A stretch of DNA of 64,000 nucleotides from the NCBI GenBank assembly GCA_016787665.1, contig JAEUUC010000007.1:1-64000 (forward strand). The letters run 5' to 3'. The translations under genes and the position numbers were made by a program. Position 1 is the first letter of the stretch. Every line of letters starts with the position of its first letter. The DNA comes from Cyclobacteriaceae bacterium. GTDB lineage: Bacteria; Bacteroidota; Bacteroidia; Cytophagales; Cyclobacteriaceae. Below, in pieces: positions 35,218 through 43,366 of the stretch. A model generated the notes under the pieces. That model made no database searches. It saw only the letters and a program-made list of their open reading frames with translations, and was not told the DNA's origin.

Positions 35218-35272
35218 GGCGATACTTTGTCAGTAGAAACAGGTTAGCGCGCGGATTGTTCAGCCCTTACCG

Positions 35273-35785
35273 TCAGCGCGGAGCGCGAAAGTTCGGGTGG
35301 TCAAGAATCAGGCGGAACCAGGGCGTGAACTGCTGAGGGTCGGAGTGAATCTGCTGCTTCAGCGAATGGAGATCCACGAACTTCCAGTCTTCGGCTTCGT
35401 GTTCGTTGAGTACGGGTTCACCATCAAACTGCCCGATAAAAACATGGTCGATCTCGTGTTCAATCAGTTGGTTGTCCAGCGGTGCTTTATACTGGAACTT
35501 GAACGCAAACCGCGGATTGGCTTCGATGCCCATTTCCTGGCGGAGTTTTCTTCGGGCGGCTTCTTCGAGTGACTCGCCCGGCCGGGGGTGGCTGCAGCAC
35601 GTGTTGGTCCACAGGCCGCTGCTGTGGTACTTGGTTTGCGCTCTTTTTTGCAGCAACATTTCACCGCGGGAGTTGAACAGCAAAACCGAAAACGCGCGAT
35701 GGAGTGAACCGGTGCGGTGGGCTTCCATTTTTTCCATGACGCCTGTCTCCTCGTCATGATCGTTTACCAACACCACCTGCTCCAT
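35273..35785 (-). CDS. idi: isopentenyl-diphosphate delta-isomerase (type I)
   Basis: This 170-residue Nudix-fold enzyme interconverts IPP and DMAPP. It shows the active-site Cys segment TNTCCSHPRPGES, the metal-binding EHEIDHVFIG motif and the N-terminal HRAFSVLLFNSRGE typical of IDI-1. It sits 2 bp after crtB, so it boosts precursor supply for carotenoid synthesis. No GGPP synthase (crtE) gene is present, so that step must be encoded elsewhere. Confidence 0.95.
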   Translation of the reverse strand: MEQVVLVNDHDEETGVMEKMEAHRTGSLHRAFSVLLFNSRGEMLLQKRAQTKYHSSGLWTNTCCSHPRPGESLEEAARRKLRQEMGIEANPRFAFKFQYKAPLDNQLIEHEIDHVFIGQFDGEPVLNEHEAEDWKFVDLHSLKQQIHSDPQQFTPWFRLILDHPNFRAPR

Positions 35786-35787
35786 TG

Positions 35788-36627
35788 TCAGATTCGGTTG
35801 AGTTGATGTTTGACGTACGAGTAGGCGAGCAGCCGCATTTTGTGGCGGTTGCGAATGCGCACCCGCTCGTTCAAAATGAGATCGCTGGACGAATTGATAA
35901 TCTTGTTGAACAGTGCTACATAGTACACGTACGCTACGTAAACGCCAAAGCGCACGGAGCGGGGCAATACCTTGATGCCTTCGAGGGCATGGTCAAAATC
36001 AGCTCGTATGTCAGCTTCAATTTGCTTTTTACCGTCTTCGGTCAGTGCATCGAGTTGCAGATTGGGAAAGTAAACGCGCCCCATCTGGTAATCGGCTTTC
36101 AGGTCGCGAAGGAAATTGACTTTCTGAAACGCAGAGCCCAGGCTCATGGCATGCGGTTTCAGCTTTTGGTATTGTTCATCGCTTCCGTTGCAAAACACGC
36201 GCAGGCACATGAGGCCTACCACCTCGGCCGAACCCAGGATATAGTCCTTCATCCCTTGCTGATCGTACGTCTTGCGGGTGAGGTCCCACTCCATGCTGCG
36301 AAGAAAGCAATCGATCAGTTCGCGATCGATGCGGAAGTCGTTTACGGTTCGCTGAAAGCTGTGGAGTATCGGGTTGAGGCTGATTTTTTCGTCAATGGCG
36401 CGGTAGGTGTCTTGCTTGAAGCGCTCGAGTAGTTCTTGTTTGTTGTGTTCGTGAAACGTATCCACGATTTCATCGGCAAACCGAACGAAGCCATACAACG
36501 CGTAAATGGGGTCGCGGAATTCTTTTTGCAGACACAGGATGCCCAGCGAGAACGAGGTGCTGTACGCCTTTGTGCTCAGGCGGCTGCAACGCATAGCTAC
36601 TTTGTCGTATAGGGCGCGATTCGTCAT
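35788..36627 (-). CDS. crtB: phytoene synthase CrtB
   Basis: The 279-residue enzyme condenses two GGPP to phytoene. Both Asp-rich metal sites are present: FVRFADEIVD (residues ~46-55) and FLRDLKADYQMGRVYFP (~155-171). The STSFSLGILCLQKE start of the fold is conserved. Length is normal for Bacteroidota CrtB. It lies between crtI and idi with short gaps. Confidence 0.96.
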   Translation of the reverse strand: MTNRALYDKVAMRCSRLSTKAYSTSFSLGILCLQKEFRDPIYALYGFVRFADEIVDTFHEHNKQELLERFKQDTYRAIDEKISLNPILHSFQRTVNDFRIDRELIDCFLRSMEWDLTRKTYDQQGMKDYILGSAEVVGLMCLRVFCNGSDEQYQKLKPHAMSLGSAFQKVNFLRDLKADYQMGRVYFPNLQLDALTEDGKKQIEADIRADFDHALEGIKVLPRSVRFGVYVAYVYYVALFNKIINSSSDLILNERVRIRNRHKMRLLAYSYVKHQLNRI

Positions 36628-36651
36628 AACGAAACGTGTAAGGTACGGCTT

Positions 36652-38130
36652 TTAGGCGTTTTTGTCACGTTTTTTCAGTTGAGCGGCAACCACTTGTCCC
36701 GAAATGATGCTGGGCGGCACACCGGGACCGGGCACGGTCAACTGACCTGTATAAAACAGGTTAGGCACTTTTTTGTTGAGAATGGAAGGTTTCAAATTGG
36801 CCGTTTGCCACAGGGTATTCGCCAGGCCGTAGGCATTTCCTTTGAAGGAATTGTAGTCGGAAATGAAATCAGCATGGGCATAGCTCCGCTTGAACACAAT
36901 ATTATCGCGAATGGACTGGCCCATCAGTTTTTCAAACCGATCCAGGATCATCTGAAAATATTTTTCGCGCAGCGCGGCCGAATCAGTAAGGCCGGGCGCT
37001 ACGGGAATAAGAAAGAACAGGTTTTCGCAACCTGCGGGGGCCACGGTGGGGTCCGTAACCGAAGGAGCTGAAACGTAGAACTGCGGTGACGTAGGCCACT
37101 GGGGCTGATCATAGATTTCTTTCGCATGCCGGCCAAAGTCCTGGTCGAAATACAACGTGTGGTGCAAGAGCCCGCTCACGCGTTTATTCACACCCACGTA
37201 AAAGATCAGGCTGCTCGGGGCCATGGTTCGTTTTTGCCAGTAGTCTTCTGTATATCTGCGATAGTCGGGCGGCAGCAGGTGCTGCTCCACGTGATGGTAA
37301 TCTGCGCTCGCCACGATGTAGTCCAGTTCGCGCACAACTCCGTTGACCAACAGTCCTTTGGCCCGGGTGCCGTTCATGCTGATCTGCTGCACGGAGCTGT
37401 TGTACTCAAATTTTACGCCCAGTGAACCGGCTAACTGCACCATGCCGTTGATCACCTCAAACATGCCTCCGCGCGGATACCACGTACCGAGCGCCATGTC
37501 CGCATAGTTCATGAGGCTGTAGAGGGCCGGAGTTTTTTGTGGTGTAGCTCCGAGAAACAACACGGGGAACTCGAGTAGCTGCACCAGCCGGGGCTCTTTG
37601 AAAAATTTGCGCACGTAATCCGAAATCGAGGAGAACACGTGCATTTTCAAAACGCCCGACATCAGCTTGGGATCCAGAAGTTCACCCACGCTCAGGCCGG
37701 GCTTATACACCAGTTCATTGATCCCGATTTCGTATTTGTATTTTCCTTCTTCGATGAAACGATCGAAGGCCGGTCCGCTTCCCGGTTCAAGGCGCTCAAA
37801 CATCGCGCGAAGCGCAGGGAGACCTGCGGGAATATCCAGAATATCGTTCGGACCGTAGACGATGCGGTAGGAGGGATCAAGCCGCTCCAACTGATAATAG
37901 TCGGAAGGTTTTTTACCAAACGCCTGAAAGAAACGCTCAAACACACCGGGCATCCAGTACCAACTGGGGCCCATGTCAAAGGTGAAACCTTGGTCGTGAA
38001 ATTGGCGGGCACGTCCGCCAGGCGTGGCGTTTTTTTCGAATACGGTTACTTCATATCCATCCCGCGCCAGAAAGCACGCGGCTGACAGCCCGGAAAAACC
38101 GGAGCCAATAACGCCAACTTTTTTTGCCAT
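36652..38130 (-). CDS. crtI: phytoene desaturase CrtI
   Basis: The 492-residue FAD-dependent enzyme desaturates phytoene to lycopene. It begins with the dinucleotide-binding GVIGSGFSGLSAACFLARDG and GGRARQFHDQGFTFDMGPS, and ends with the bacterial carotenoid desaturase signature around PGPGVPPSIISGQVVA. It is 7 bp downstream of the sigma-factor stop and leads the biosynthetic genes. Confidence 0.96.
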   Translation of the reverse strand: MAKKVGVIGSGFSGLSAACFLARDGYEVTVFEKNATPGGRARQFHDQGFTFDMGPSWYWMPGVFERFFQAFGKKPSDYYQLERLDPSYRIVYGPNDILDIPAGLPALRAMFERLEPGSGPAFDRFIEEGKYKYEIGINELVYKPGLSVGELLDPKLMSGVLKMHVFSSISDYVRKFFKEPRLVQLLEFPVLFLGATPQKTPALYSLMNYADMALGTWYPRGGMFEVINGMVQLAGSLGVKFEYNSSVQQISMNGTRAKGLLVNGVVRELDYIVASADYHHVEQHLLPPDYRRYTEDYWQKRTMAPSSLIFYVGVNKRVSGLLHHTLYFDQDFGRHAKEIYDQPQWPTSPQFYVSAPSVTDPTVAPAGCENLFFLIPVAPGLTDSAALREKYFQMILDRFEKLMGQSIRDNIVFKRSYAHADFISDYNSFKGNAYGLANTLWQTANLKPSILNKKVPNLFYTGQLTVPGPGVPPSIISGQVVAAQLKKRDKNA

Positions 38131-38137
38131 ACAGGAC

Positions 38138-38650
38138 TCACTCAGAATCCCTGTAACCTACTAATCTTTTTTGGATTTCCTTACGGGCGTGGAAGATGCG
38201 GTTTTTCACCGTGCCGATGGGAATATTGAGGTGCTGCGCAATCTCGTGGTACTTGTAGCCAGTCGTGTACATCTTGAACGGCACCAGCAATTCGTCTTTC
38301 ACATCGTTCACATTTCGCCACATCTCTTTGAATTCAACACTGCTCTCGGGCTTGTTAAACGTGTGGGTATCTTCTACGTTGAGGTAATACAGTTCTTTGG
38401 TGTCATCGCGCTGGGTGCGTGCGCGCTGGGCCTTGCGGTAATTATTGATGTAGGTGTTGCGCATGATGGTGAACAACCAGCCCTTCAGGTTGGTGTCCTC
38501 GCGAAATTTATCGCGGTAGGTGAGGGCCTTTAAAATCGTGTCCTGAACGAGGTCAAGGGACTCTTCACGGTCGGTGGTGAAGCGTCTGGTGAACAACCGA
38601 AGAGTAGGGCGTAAACTCGCAACCTGGTGGGTAAATTCGATGGCCGTCAT
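38138..38650 (-). CDS. ECF-type RNA polymerase sigma factor leading the carotenoid operon
   Basis: The 170-residue protein has region 2 (SLDLVQDTILKALTYRDKF, then LKGWLFTIMRNTYINNYRK) and region 4 (YKYHEIAQHLNIPIGTVKNRIFHARKEIQKRL), without a C-terminal extension. The ATG at 38650 is chosen because the longer start (38686) would force the dyad at 38654-38687 into coding sequence and adds an unconserved tail. A sigma factor directly upstream of crtI, with a CarH-like MerR further upstream, matches light-regulated carotenoid systems described in other bacteria. No anti-sigma gene is adjacent. Confidence 0.92.
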   Translation of the reverse strand: MTAIEFTHQVASLRPTLRLFTRRFTTDREESLDLVQDTILKALTYRDKFREDTNLKGWLFTIMRNTYINNYRKAQRARTQRDDTKELYYLNVEDTHTFNKPESSVEFKEMWRNVNDVKDELLVPFKMYTTGYKYHEIAQHLNIPIGTVKNRIFHARKEIQKRLVGYRDSE

Positions 38651-38653
38651 ATC

Positions 38654-38687
38654 TTTGTTCAACGTTTTGTTCGAAATGTTGAACAAA
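38654..38687. promoter_or_regulatory. long perfect dyad upstream of the sigma/carotenoid operon
   Basis: TTTGTTCAAC (38654-38663) and GTTGAACAAA (38678-38687) are perfect 10-bp inverted arms. A third half-site (TTGTTCGAA, 38668-38676) lies between them. The dyad is 4 bp upstream of the sigma-factor ATG, where a repressor would block transcription or initiation. The adjacent MerR-type regulator is the likely binder, by inference. Confidence 0.6.
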
Positions 38688-38741
38688 TGTAGTCAGGCTA
38701 GACTAACCTCCAAATTAATGTTTATCTTTTTTTACTAAAAG

Positions 38742-39629
38742 TTAAACAGACTTTAGTGTAGCCAGTATGTCTTTGAGCATCAATGCGTTATGAAAAATGC
38801 GAAGGTTGGATGGCACCGTCAGGGCGGCCTTTTTCACCGCGTAGCCCGAGGCCAGCACTACCGATTCGGGAAGGTCGCGGCAAATCGTGTTGAGGAAATT
38901 TTGCACCTCCGAAGCCGGAGGCACCGAGGTGAGTTGGGTAATGATGTAACGCGGCTTATGTATGGCGCAGATGGCTTTGAGATCTTCATACGGCACGGTT
39001 TGGCCCAAATAGTACGTGCGAAAACCTTCTTTTTTCACCACATAATGGAAGAATAGCAGGCCAATTTCGTGTAACTCAGATTCGGGCAGAAAAAGCACAA
39101 TGCGCGGGTTCGTCTTGGGCGGCAGCGGCAATTGGTCAATGGCCGCTATGATCTTCTGCCGGATCAGGTGCGAAATGAAGTGCTCCTGGGCCGGGTTGAT
39201 GTTGCCGGTTTGCCACAGTACGCCAATCTTTTCTAAGAACGGATAGATGATTTCCAGCACCGTGCGCTCAAATCCAAAACGCTGACTCAGCTGCGTCACA
39301 ATCCCCTCGAATTTCTCTTCTTCGAGGTCGATCATCGCCAGAATCAGCTGGTCGATAAAGATTTCAGTATCAGCCTGGGAGCTGCTGATCTCCGCGACTT
39401 TCTGGTTCAACTCCTCCAGCGACAGGTCTACAATTTTCGAAATCTTGAAGCCATTTTGGTTCAGCAACGATACGTTGATGATCTTCTTCAGGTCGTCATC
39501 GGAATAAAACCGGATGTTGGTGCCAGTGCGGTTGGGGCTAACCAGTTTGTGGCGCTTTTCCCAAATGCGAATGGTGTGGGCCTTTATTCCCGATAGCTGT
39601 TCGAGTTCCCGAATAGAATATTTGCCCAT
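38742..39629 (-). CDS. MerR-family regulator with B12-binding domain, CarH/LitR-like photoreceptor candidate
   Basis: The 295-residue protein has an N-terminal MerR winged helix (YSIRELEQLSGIKAHTIRIWEKRH), a helical cap domain and a cobalamin-binding Rossmann domain. Two CarH hallmarks are visible: W139-x9-E149-H150 in the cap, and E185-L-H187-E-I-G190, the E-x-H-x-x-G cobalamin loop with the lower axial His. The residue after W139 is Gln, not the His used for the light-state ligand in some CarH proteins. It probably represses the downstream sigma/carotenoid operon in the dark through adenosylcobalamin, and itself through the dyad at 39642-39660. This remains a prediction. Confidence 0.88.
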   Translation of the reverse strand: MGKYSIRELEQLSGIKAHTIRIWEKRHKLVSPNRTGTNIRFYSDDDLKKIINVSLLNQNGFKISKIVDLSLEELNQKVAEISSSQADTEIFIDQLILAMIDLEEEKFEGIVTQLSQRFGFERTVLEIIYPFLEKIGVLWQTGNINPAQEHFISHLIRQKIIAAIDQLPLPPKTNPRIVLFLPESELHEIGLLFFHYVVKKEGFRTYYLGQTVPYEDLKAICAIHKPRYIITQLTSVPPASEVQNFLNTICRDLPESVVLASGYAVKKAALTVPSNLRIFHNALMLKDILATLKSV

Positions 39630-39641
39630 TTTAATGTCAAA

Positions 39642-39660
39642 ATGGAAGTTTTACTTCCAT
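39642..39660. promoter_or_regulatory. perfect dyad upstream of the MerR/B12 regulator gene
   Basis: ATGGAAGT-TTT-ACTTCCAT is a perfect 8-3-8 inverted repeat ending 13 bp before the regulator ATG, a typical autoregulatory operator position. A second palindrome, TGTTTAAACA, is at 39692-39701 in the same 90-bp divergent region shared with the helicase gene. Confidence 0.55.
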
Positions 39661-39719
39661 CCATAGGTGTAGAACATCTGCAAATGTCAAATGTTTAAAC
39701 AAAGTTCGTTTTTTTACAC

Positions 39720-42164
39720 GTGCAACCGGACGTAAAACCTGCCCTCGATTGGTTCGAAAATAAAGGCTGGGAACCGTTTGCCTTTCAACGCGAGGCGTGG
39801 GCCGCCTACCAGCAGGGGTTCAGCGGACTGGTGAACGCCCCCACCGGCAGCGGTAAAACCTATTCTCTCCTTTTGCCTATTCTGCTCGAAGGAATGGCGC
39901 GCCCCGCAGCAAAGAAGGCGGGTCCTCTGGCCATCTGGATTACGCCAATCCGGGCGCTGAGCAAGGAAATTCATATTTCGGCCGTGCGGGCGATTGAAGG
40001 CCTTGGGGCTAACCTTACCGTGGGCATTCGCACCGGTGATACATCCGTGCGCGAACGCACGCGCCAACAGGAGCGCCCACCCGATTTGCTGATCACCACG
40101 CCCGAGAGCCTTCACCTGATGCTGGCTCAAAAAAATTATCCGCAGTTTTTCGCGCGGTTAAGTGCTGTGGTGGTGGACGAATGGCACGAGCTGATGGGCT
40201 CCAAACGTGGCGTTCAGATGGAACTGGCGCTCAGTCGCCTGAAAGTTATCACTCCGGCTCTGCGCGTGTGGGGCATTTCGGCCACCATCGGCAATCTGGA
40301 TCAGGCCGCAGAAGTCTTGTTGGGCGTTCCCCTGCCGGAAAAGCGTGTTACCATTCGGGCCAACATTCAAAAGCCCATCGCTATTCATTCTATTCTGCCG
40401 GATGAAGTTGAGACGTTGCCGTGGGCCGGGCACCTCGGCATTCAGTTGTTGCAAAAAGTCGTTCCCATCATCAAGGCGAGCAACAGCACACTCATCTTTA
40501 CCAACACACGTTCCTTTGCCGAAATCTGGTACCAAAAGTTATTGAATGAAGCGCCTGAGTTGGCGGGACTGATCGCGATGCATCACGGCAGCATCAGCCA
40601 GGAATTGCGCACGTGGGTGGAAGAACAATTGTATGAAGGCAAACTGAAGGCCGTGGTGTGCACGAGCAGCCTCGATCTCGGGGTGGATTTTCGTCCGGTA
40701 GAGACCATTATTCAAGTGGGCAGCCCGAAAGGCGTTGCCCGTTTTCTACAGCGTGCGGGCCGAAGCGGCCACCAGCCGGGTGCGGTCAGCCGCATTTATT
40801 TTTTGCCTACGCATTCGCTCGAGCTTACTGAAGCTGCGGCTCTGCGGGAAGCCATCAGCCGCCAGGTGGTGGAAGAACGGATTCCTTATGTGCGCTCGTT
40901 CGATGTGCTGGTGCAGTACCTCGTCACGCTGGCGGTGTCCGAAGGTTTTCGTCCGGCCGATCTGCTGCGCGAGGTTCGCTCCACCTTTTCATTTTCCAGC
41001 ATCAGCGATGACGAATGGAACTGGGCTCTCCAATTTGTGACTACAGGGGGCGCAGCCCTTACTGCGTACAACGAGTATCGAAAAGTTGTGGTCGAAAATG
41101 GTGTGTATCGCGTGGATAACAAGCGCACGGCCTTTCGGCACCGATTGTCCATTGGCACCATTGTGGGCGAGCAATCGATGCAGGTGAAGATGTTGACCGG
41201 TAAGTACCTGGGGTCGATTGAAGAGTACTTCATTTCCTCGTTGCACCCGGGCGATGTTTTTTGGTTTGCCGGCCGCACGCTGGAATTTGTACGGCTGAAA
41301 GATATGGATGTGCTGGTGCGCAAGTCGAAGCGCAAGTCGGGGAAGGTGCCCTCGTGGCAGGGTGGCCGAATGCCACTCTCTTCGCAAATGAGCGCCCTGA
41401 TTCGGGAGAAAATTGATGAAGCGTCCCGGCAAGCCGAACGCGATCCCGAGATGCAGTTTATTCAGCCCCTGATGGCTTTGCAACGCGAGCGCTCGCACTT
41501 GCCCGGGATGAATGAGTTTTTAGTGGAGTATTTGGAGAGTGCGGAAGGCTATCACGTGATGATGTACCCGTTCGAGGGGCGGCAGGTACACGAGGGGCTG
41601 GCCGCCCTGGTGGCGCACCGCATCGCCCGTACTCATCCGATCACATTTTCCATTGCCATGAATGATTATGGTTTTGAATTGCTCAGCGATCAGCCCATTC
41701 CGATTGAGGAAGCAATTGAAACCAATGTGCTGGGCAGCGAAGATCTGCTGAAAGATATTCAGGCCAGTATCAACTCCACCGAAATGGCCAGGCGCAAGTT
41801 CCGCGACATTGCATCAATTGCCGGGCTGGTGTTCAAAGGTTTTCCGGGCCAGCGTGTGCTCGACCGGCATTTACAATCCAACTCGCAGCTTTTTTTTGAT
41901 GTGTTTCACGATTATGAATCCCACAACCTGCTGCTGCTGCAGGCCTATGAAGAGCTCATGGATTTCCAGCTGGAGGAAGTTCGCCTTCGGGCGGCCCTGG
42001 AACGTATACGTCACCAAAAGATCGTGATCACCTATCCCGAAAAACCGACTCCGTTTGGATTCCCGATTATGGTTGACCGGCTCAGCCGCGACAAACTCAC
42101 CAGCGAGCGGCTGGAAGATCGCGTTAAGAAGATGATGGTGATGTGGGGTGATGAAAAAAATTAG
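39720..42164 (+). CDS. ligase-associated DEXH-box DNA helicase (Lhr family)
   Basis: The 814-residue helicase begins at a GTG (39720) followed by the conserved WFENKGWEPFAFQREAW and Walker A NAPTGSGKT. Other motifs are DEXH-type VVVDEWHELMGSKRG, GISATIGN (motif III), CTSSLDLGVDF and QRAGRSGHQPG (motif VI), then a long Lhr-type C-terminal region. In many bacteria it is encoded with PdeM, an ATP-dependent ligase and an exonuclease as a repair module. Here only PdeM (45.0 kb) is near, separated by phosphate-transport genes on the other strand. The stop overlaps the convergent porin stop by 4 bp. Confidence 0.92.
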   Translation: MQPDVKPALDWFENKGWEPFAFQREAWAAYQQGFSGLVNAPTGSGKTYSLLLPILLEGMARPAAKKAGPLAIWITPIRALSKEIHISAVRAIEGLGANLTVGIRTGDTSVRERTRQQERPPDLLITTPESLHLMLAQKNYPQFFARLSAVVVDEWHELMGSKRGVQMELALSRLKVITPALRVWGISATIGNLDQAAEVLLGVPLPEKRVTIRANIQKPIAIHSILPDEVETLPWAGHLGIQLLQKVVPIIKASNSTLIFTNTRSFAEIWYQKLLNEAPELAGLIAMHHGSISQELRTWVEEQLYEGKLKAVVCTSSLDLGVDFRPVETIIQVGSPKGVARFLQRAGRSGHQPGAVSRIYFLPTHSLELTEAAALREAISRQVVEERIPYVRSFDVLVQYLVTLAVSEGFRPADLLREVRSTFSFSSISDDEWNWALQFVTTGGAALTAYNEYRKVVVENGVYRVDNKRTAFRHRLSIGTIVGEQSMQVKMLTGKYLGSIEEYFISSLHPGDVFWFAGRTLEFVRLKDMDVLVRKSKRKSGKVPSWQGGRMPLSSQMSALIREKIDEASRQAERDPEMQFIQPLMALQRERSHLPGMNEFLVEYLESAEGYHVMMYPFEGRQVHEGLAALVAHRIARTHPITFSIAMNDYGFELLSDQPIPIEEAIETNVLGSEDLLKDIQASINSTEMARRKFRDIASIAGLVFKGFPGQRVLDRHLQSNSQLFFDVFHDYESHNLLLLQAYEELMDFQLEEVRLRAALERIRHQKIVITYPEKPTPFGFPIMVDRLSRDKLTSERLEDRVKKMMVMWGDEKN

Positions 42165-43366
42165 ATACCGGCTTCTACCTGGAAACGCCAGATCCAGCCA
42201 TCGCTGTTAGGGCGCGTTGCCTGTAACCAGGTAAACGTCTCATAGGTAAACTCAGTCTGCAACTTCACACGATGCCCCCGCAGGTATTTGTTAACGCCCA
42301 GGGTTACCTGCTGGGTTCGGGGGTCCAGCGTTTGAATTTCAGGCGCGGGCGTTACGCGCGAGTAGCGACCGACCACTTCGTAGTTATTTTTCCAGACATA
42401 GCTGGCCTGATAGTTTTCGCCATGCCCCACAAATACATGCTGTTGAACGGTGGGGTTGGCGGGGTCGTAGGTGATGGGGTTGTCAGCATCGCGCAAAATG
42501 AATTCTGTGGCCAGTGCGAAACCGTTATACTTTAACAGAAAATCGGCCATGCTCGTCTTGATATCGCGGGCTTCATATAAAAACTTACCCAACTGGCCAC
42601 CTGTGCGTTTGGCGTTTTCGTTGTTTGAATAGGTAACGCCCATTGAAATTTTGGGCTTTGGCTCCCGTGCCAAGTCACCTTCAAAATAGTCACCGTTATT
42701 TTTGAATTCACCAAATGGCAGTAACTCAATTCGGCCGGTGGTGGCAACTCCTTTTTGGGCCGTGTTAAAATTTCGCCCTTCACCATTTGAAATGGCTCCG
42801 CGAAGTACGTAGTGGAACCCATTGAACCGGTTGCGGTAGTAGGCTTGTAGGCCAAAGTCGCGGTCAATGTTGAATACGGCATTTACGATTGACCGATCCG
42901 GCAGTTGCAAATCACCGGACGACACCACCCGCTGCCGGTTACCGGGCAGTTTGGTTTGCCCCAGCCCCAGCGCAAAATGGCGGTTGAAGTTATAGATGAT
43001 CATGGCATCGCGAATGATGTTGGGAAAACCCGAATCCTCGAAGTCAATATCCCCACGGGAAAAAGAGAGTTGAATAACGTAGGTAAGTTTGGGGTTGTAG
43101 AGGTACCCATCGAGGCGCAAACGCAGCCTGCGCACGCGGGCTTCGACTTCATTTACGGAAAAGTCAGATCCGCTAATGGTCGTAATGCCGATTCGGTTCT
43201 GCATGCGGAAGCGAATGTTCATCAGAAAGGCGCTGTCCGGAGAGGTGATGCCGAGACCTTTGCCCCAGGTAAAGTAGGGAACCTGATAAGCGAGTAAATC
43301 GTCTTTTTTTTGAGCCTTCGCCTGAAGGGCGACAACCAGTGCAGTGAGTATCAGTATTCGTTTCAT
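42161..43366 (-). CDS. phosphate-selective porin (OprO/OprP-like)
   Basis: The 401-residue outer-membrane protein has a signal peptide (KRILILTALVVALQAKAQ) and alternating beta strands such as VRRLRLRLDGYLYNPKLTYVIQLSF, FALGLGQTKLPGNRQRV and GLQAYYRNRFNGFHYVLRGAI, ending WRFQVEAGI. The strand order and RRLRLRLDGY phrase match OprO/OprP-type trimeric porins. It directly follows the Pit transporter gene with no gap, so together they would move phosphate across the outer and inner membranes. Confidence 0.88.
   Translation of the reverse strand: MKRILILTALVVALQAKAQKKDDLLAYQVPYFTWGKGLGITSPDSAFLMNIRFRMQNRIGITTISGSDFSVNEVEARVRRLRLRLDGYLYNPKLTYVIQLSFSRGDIDFEDSGFPNIIRDAMIIYNFNRHFALGLGQTKLPGNRQRVVSSGDLQLPDRSIVNAVFNIDRDFGLQAYYRNRFNGFHYVLRGAISNGEGRNFNTAQKGVATTGRIELLPFGEFKNNGDYFEGDLAREPKPKISMGVTYSNNENAKRTGGQLGKFLYEARDIKTSMADFLLKYNGFALATEFILRDADNPITYDPANPTVQQHVFVGHGENYQASYVWKNNYEVVGRYSRVTPAPEIQTLDPRTQQVTLGVNKYLRGHRVKLQTEFTYETFTWLQATRPNSDGWIWRFQVEAGI

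Noticed and set aside
35243..35256. TTAGCGCGCGG near the idi gene, similar to the string at the crtYcd stop and in the spacer repeat
   Set aside because: Only 11 bp match and flanks share nothing with the repeat, so coincidence in GC-rich sequence is likely.
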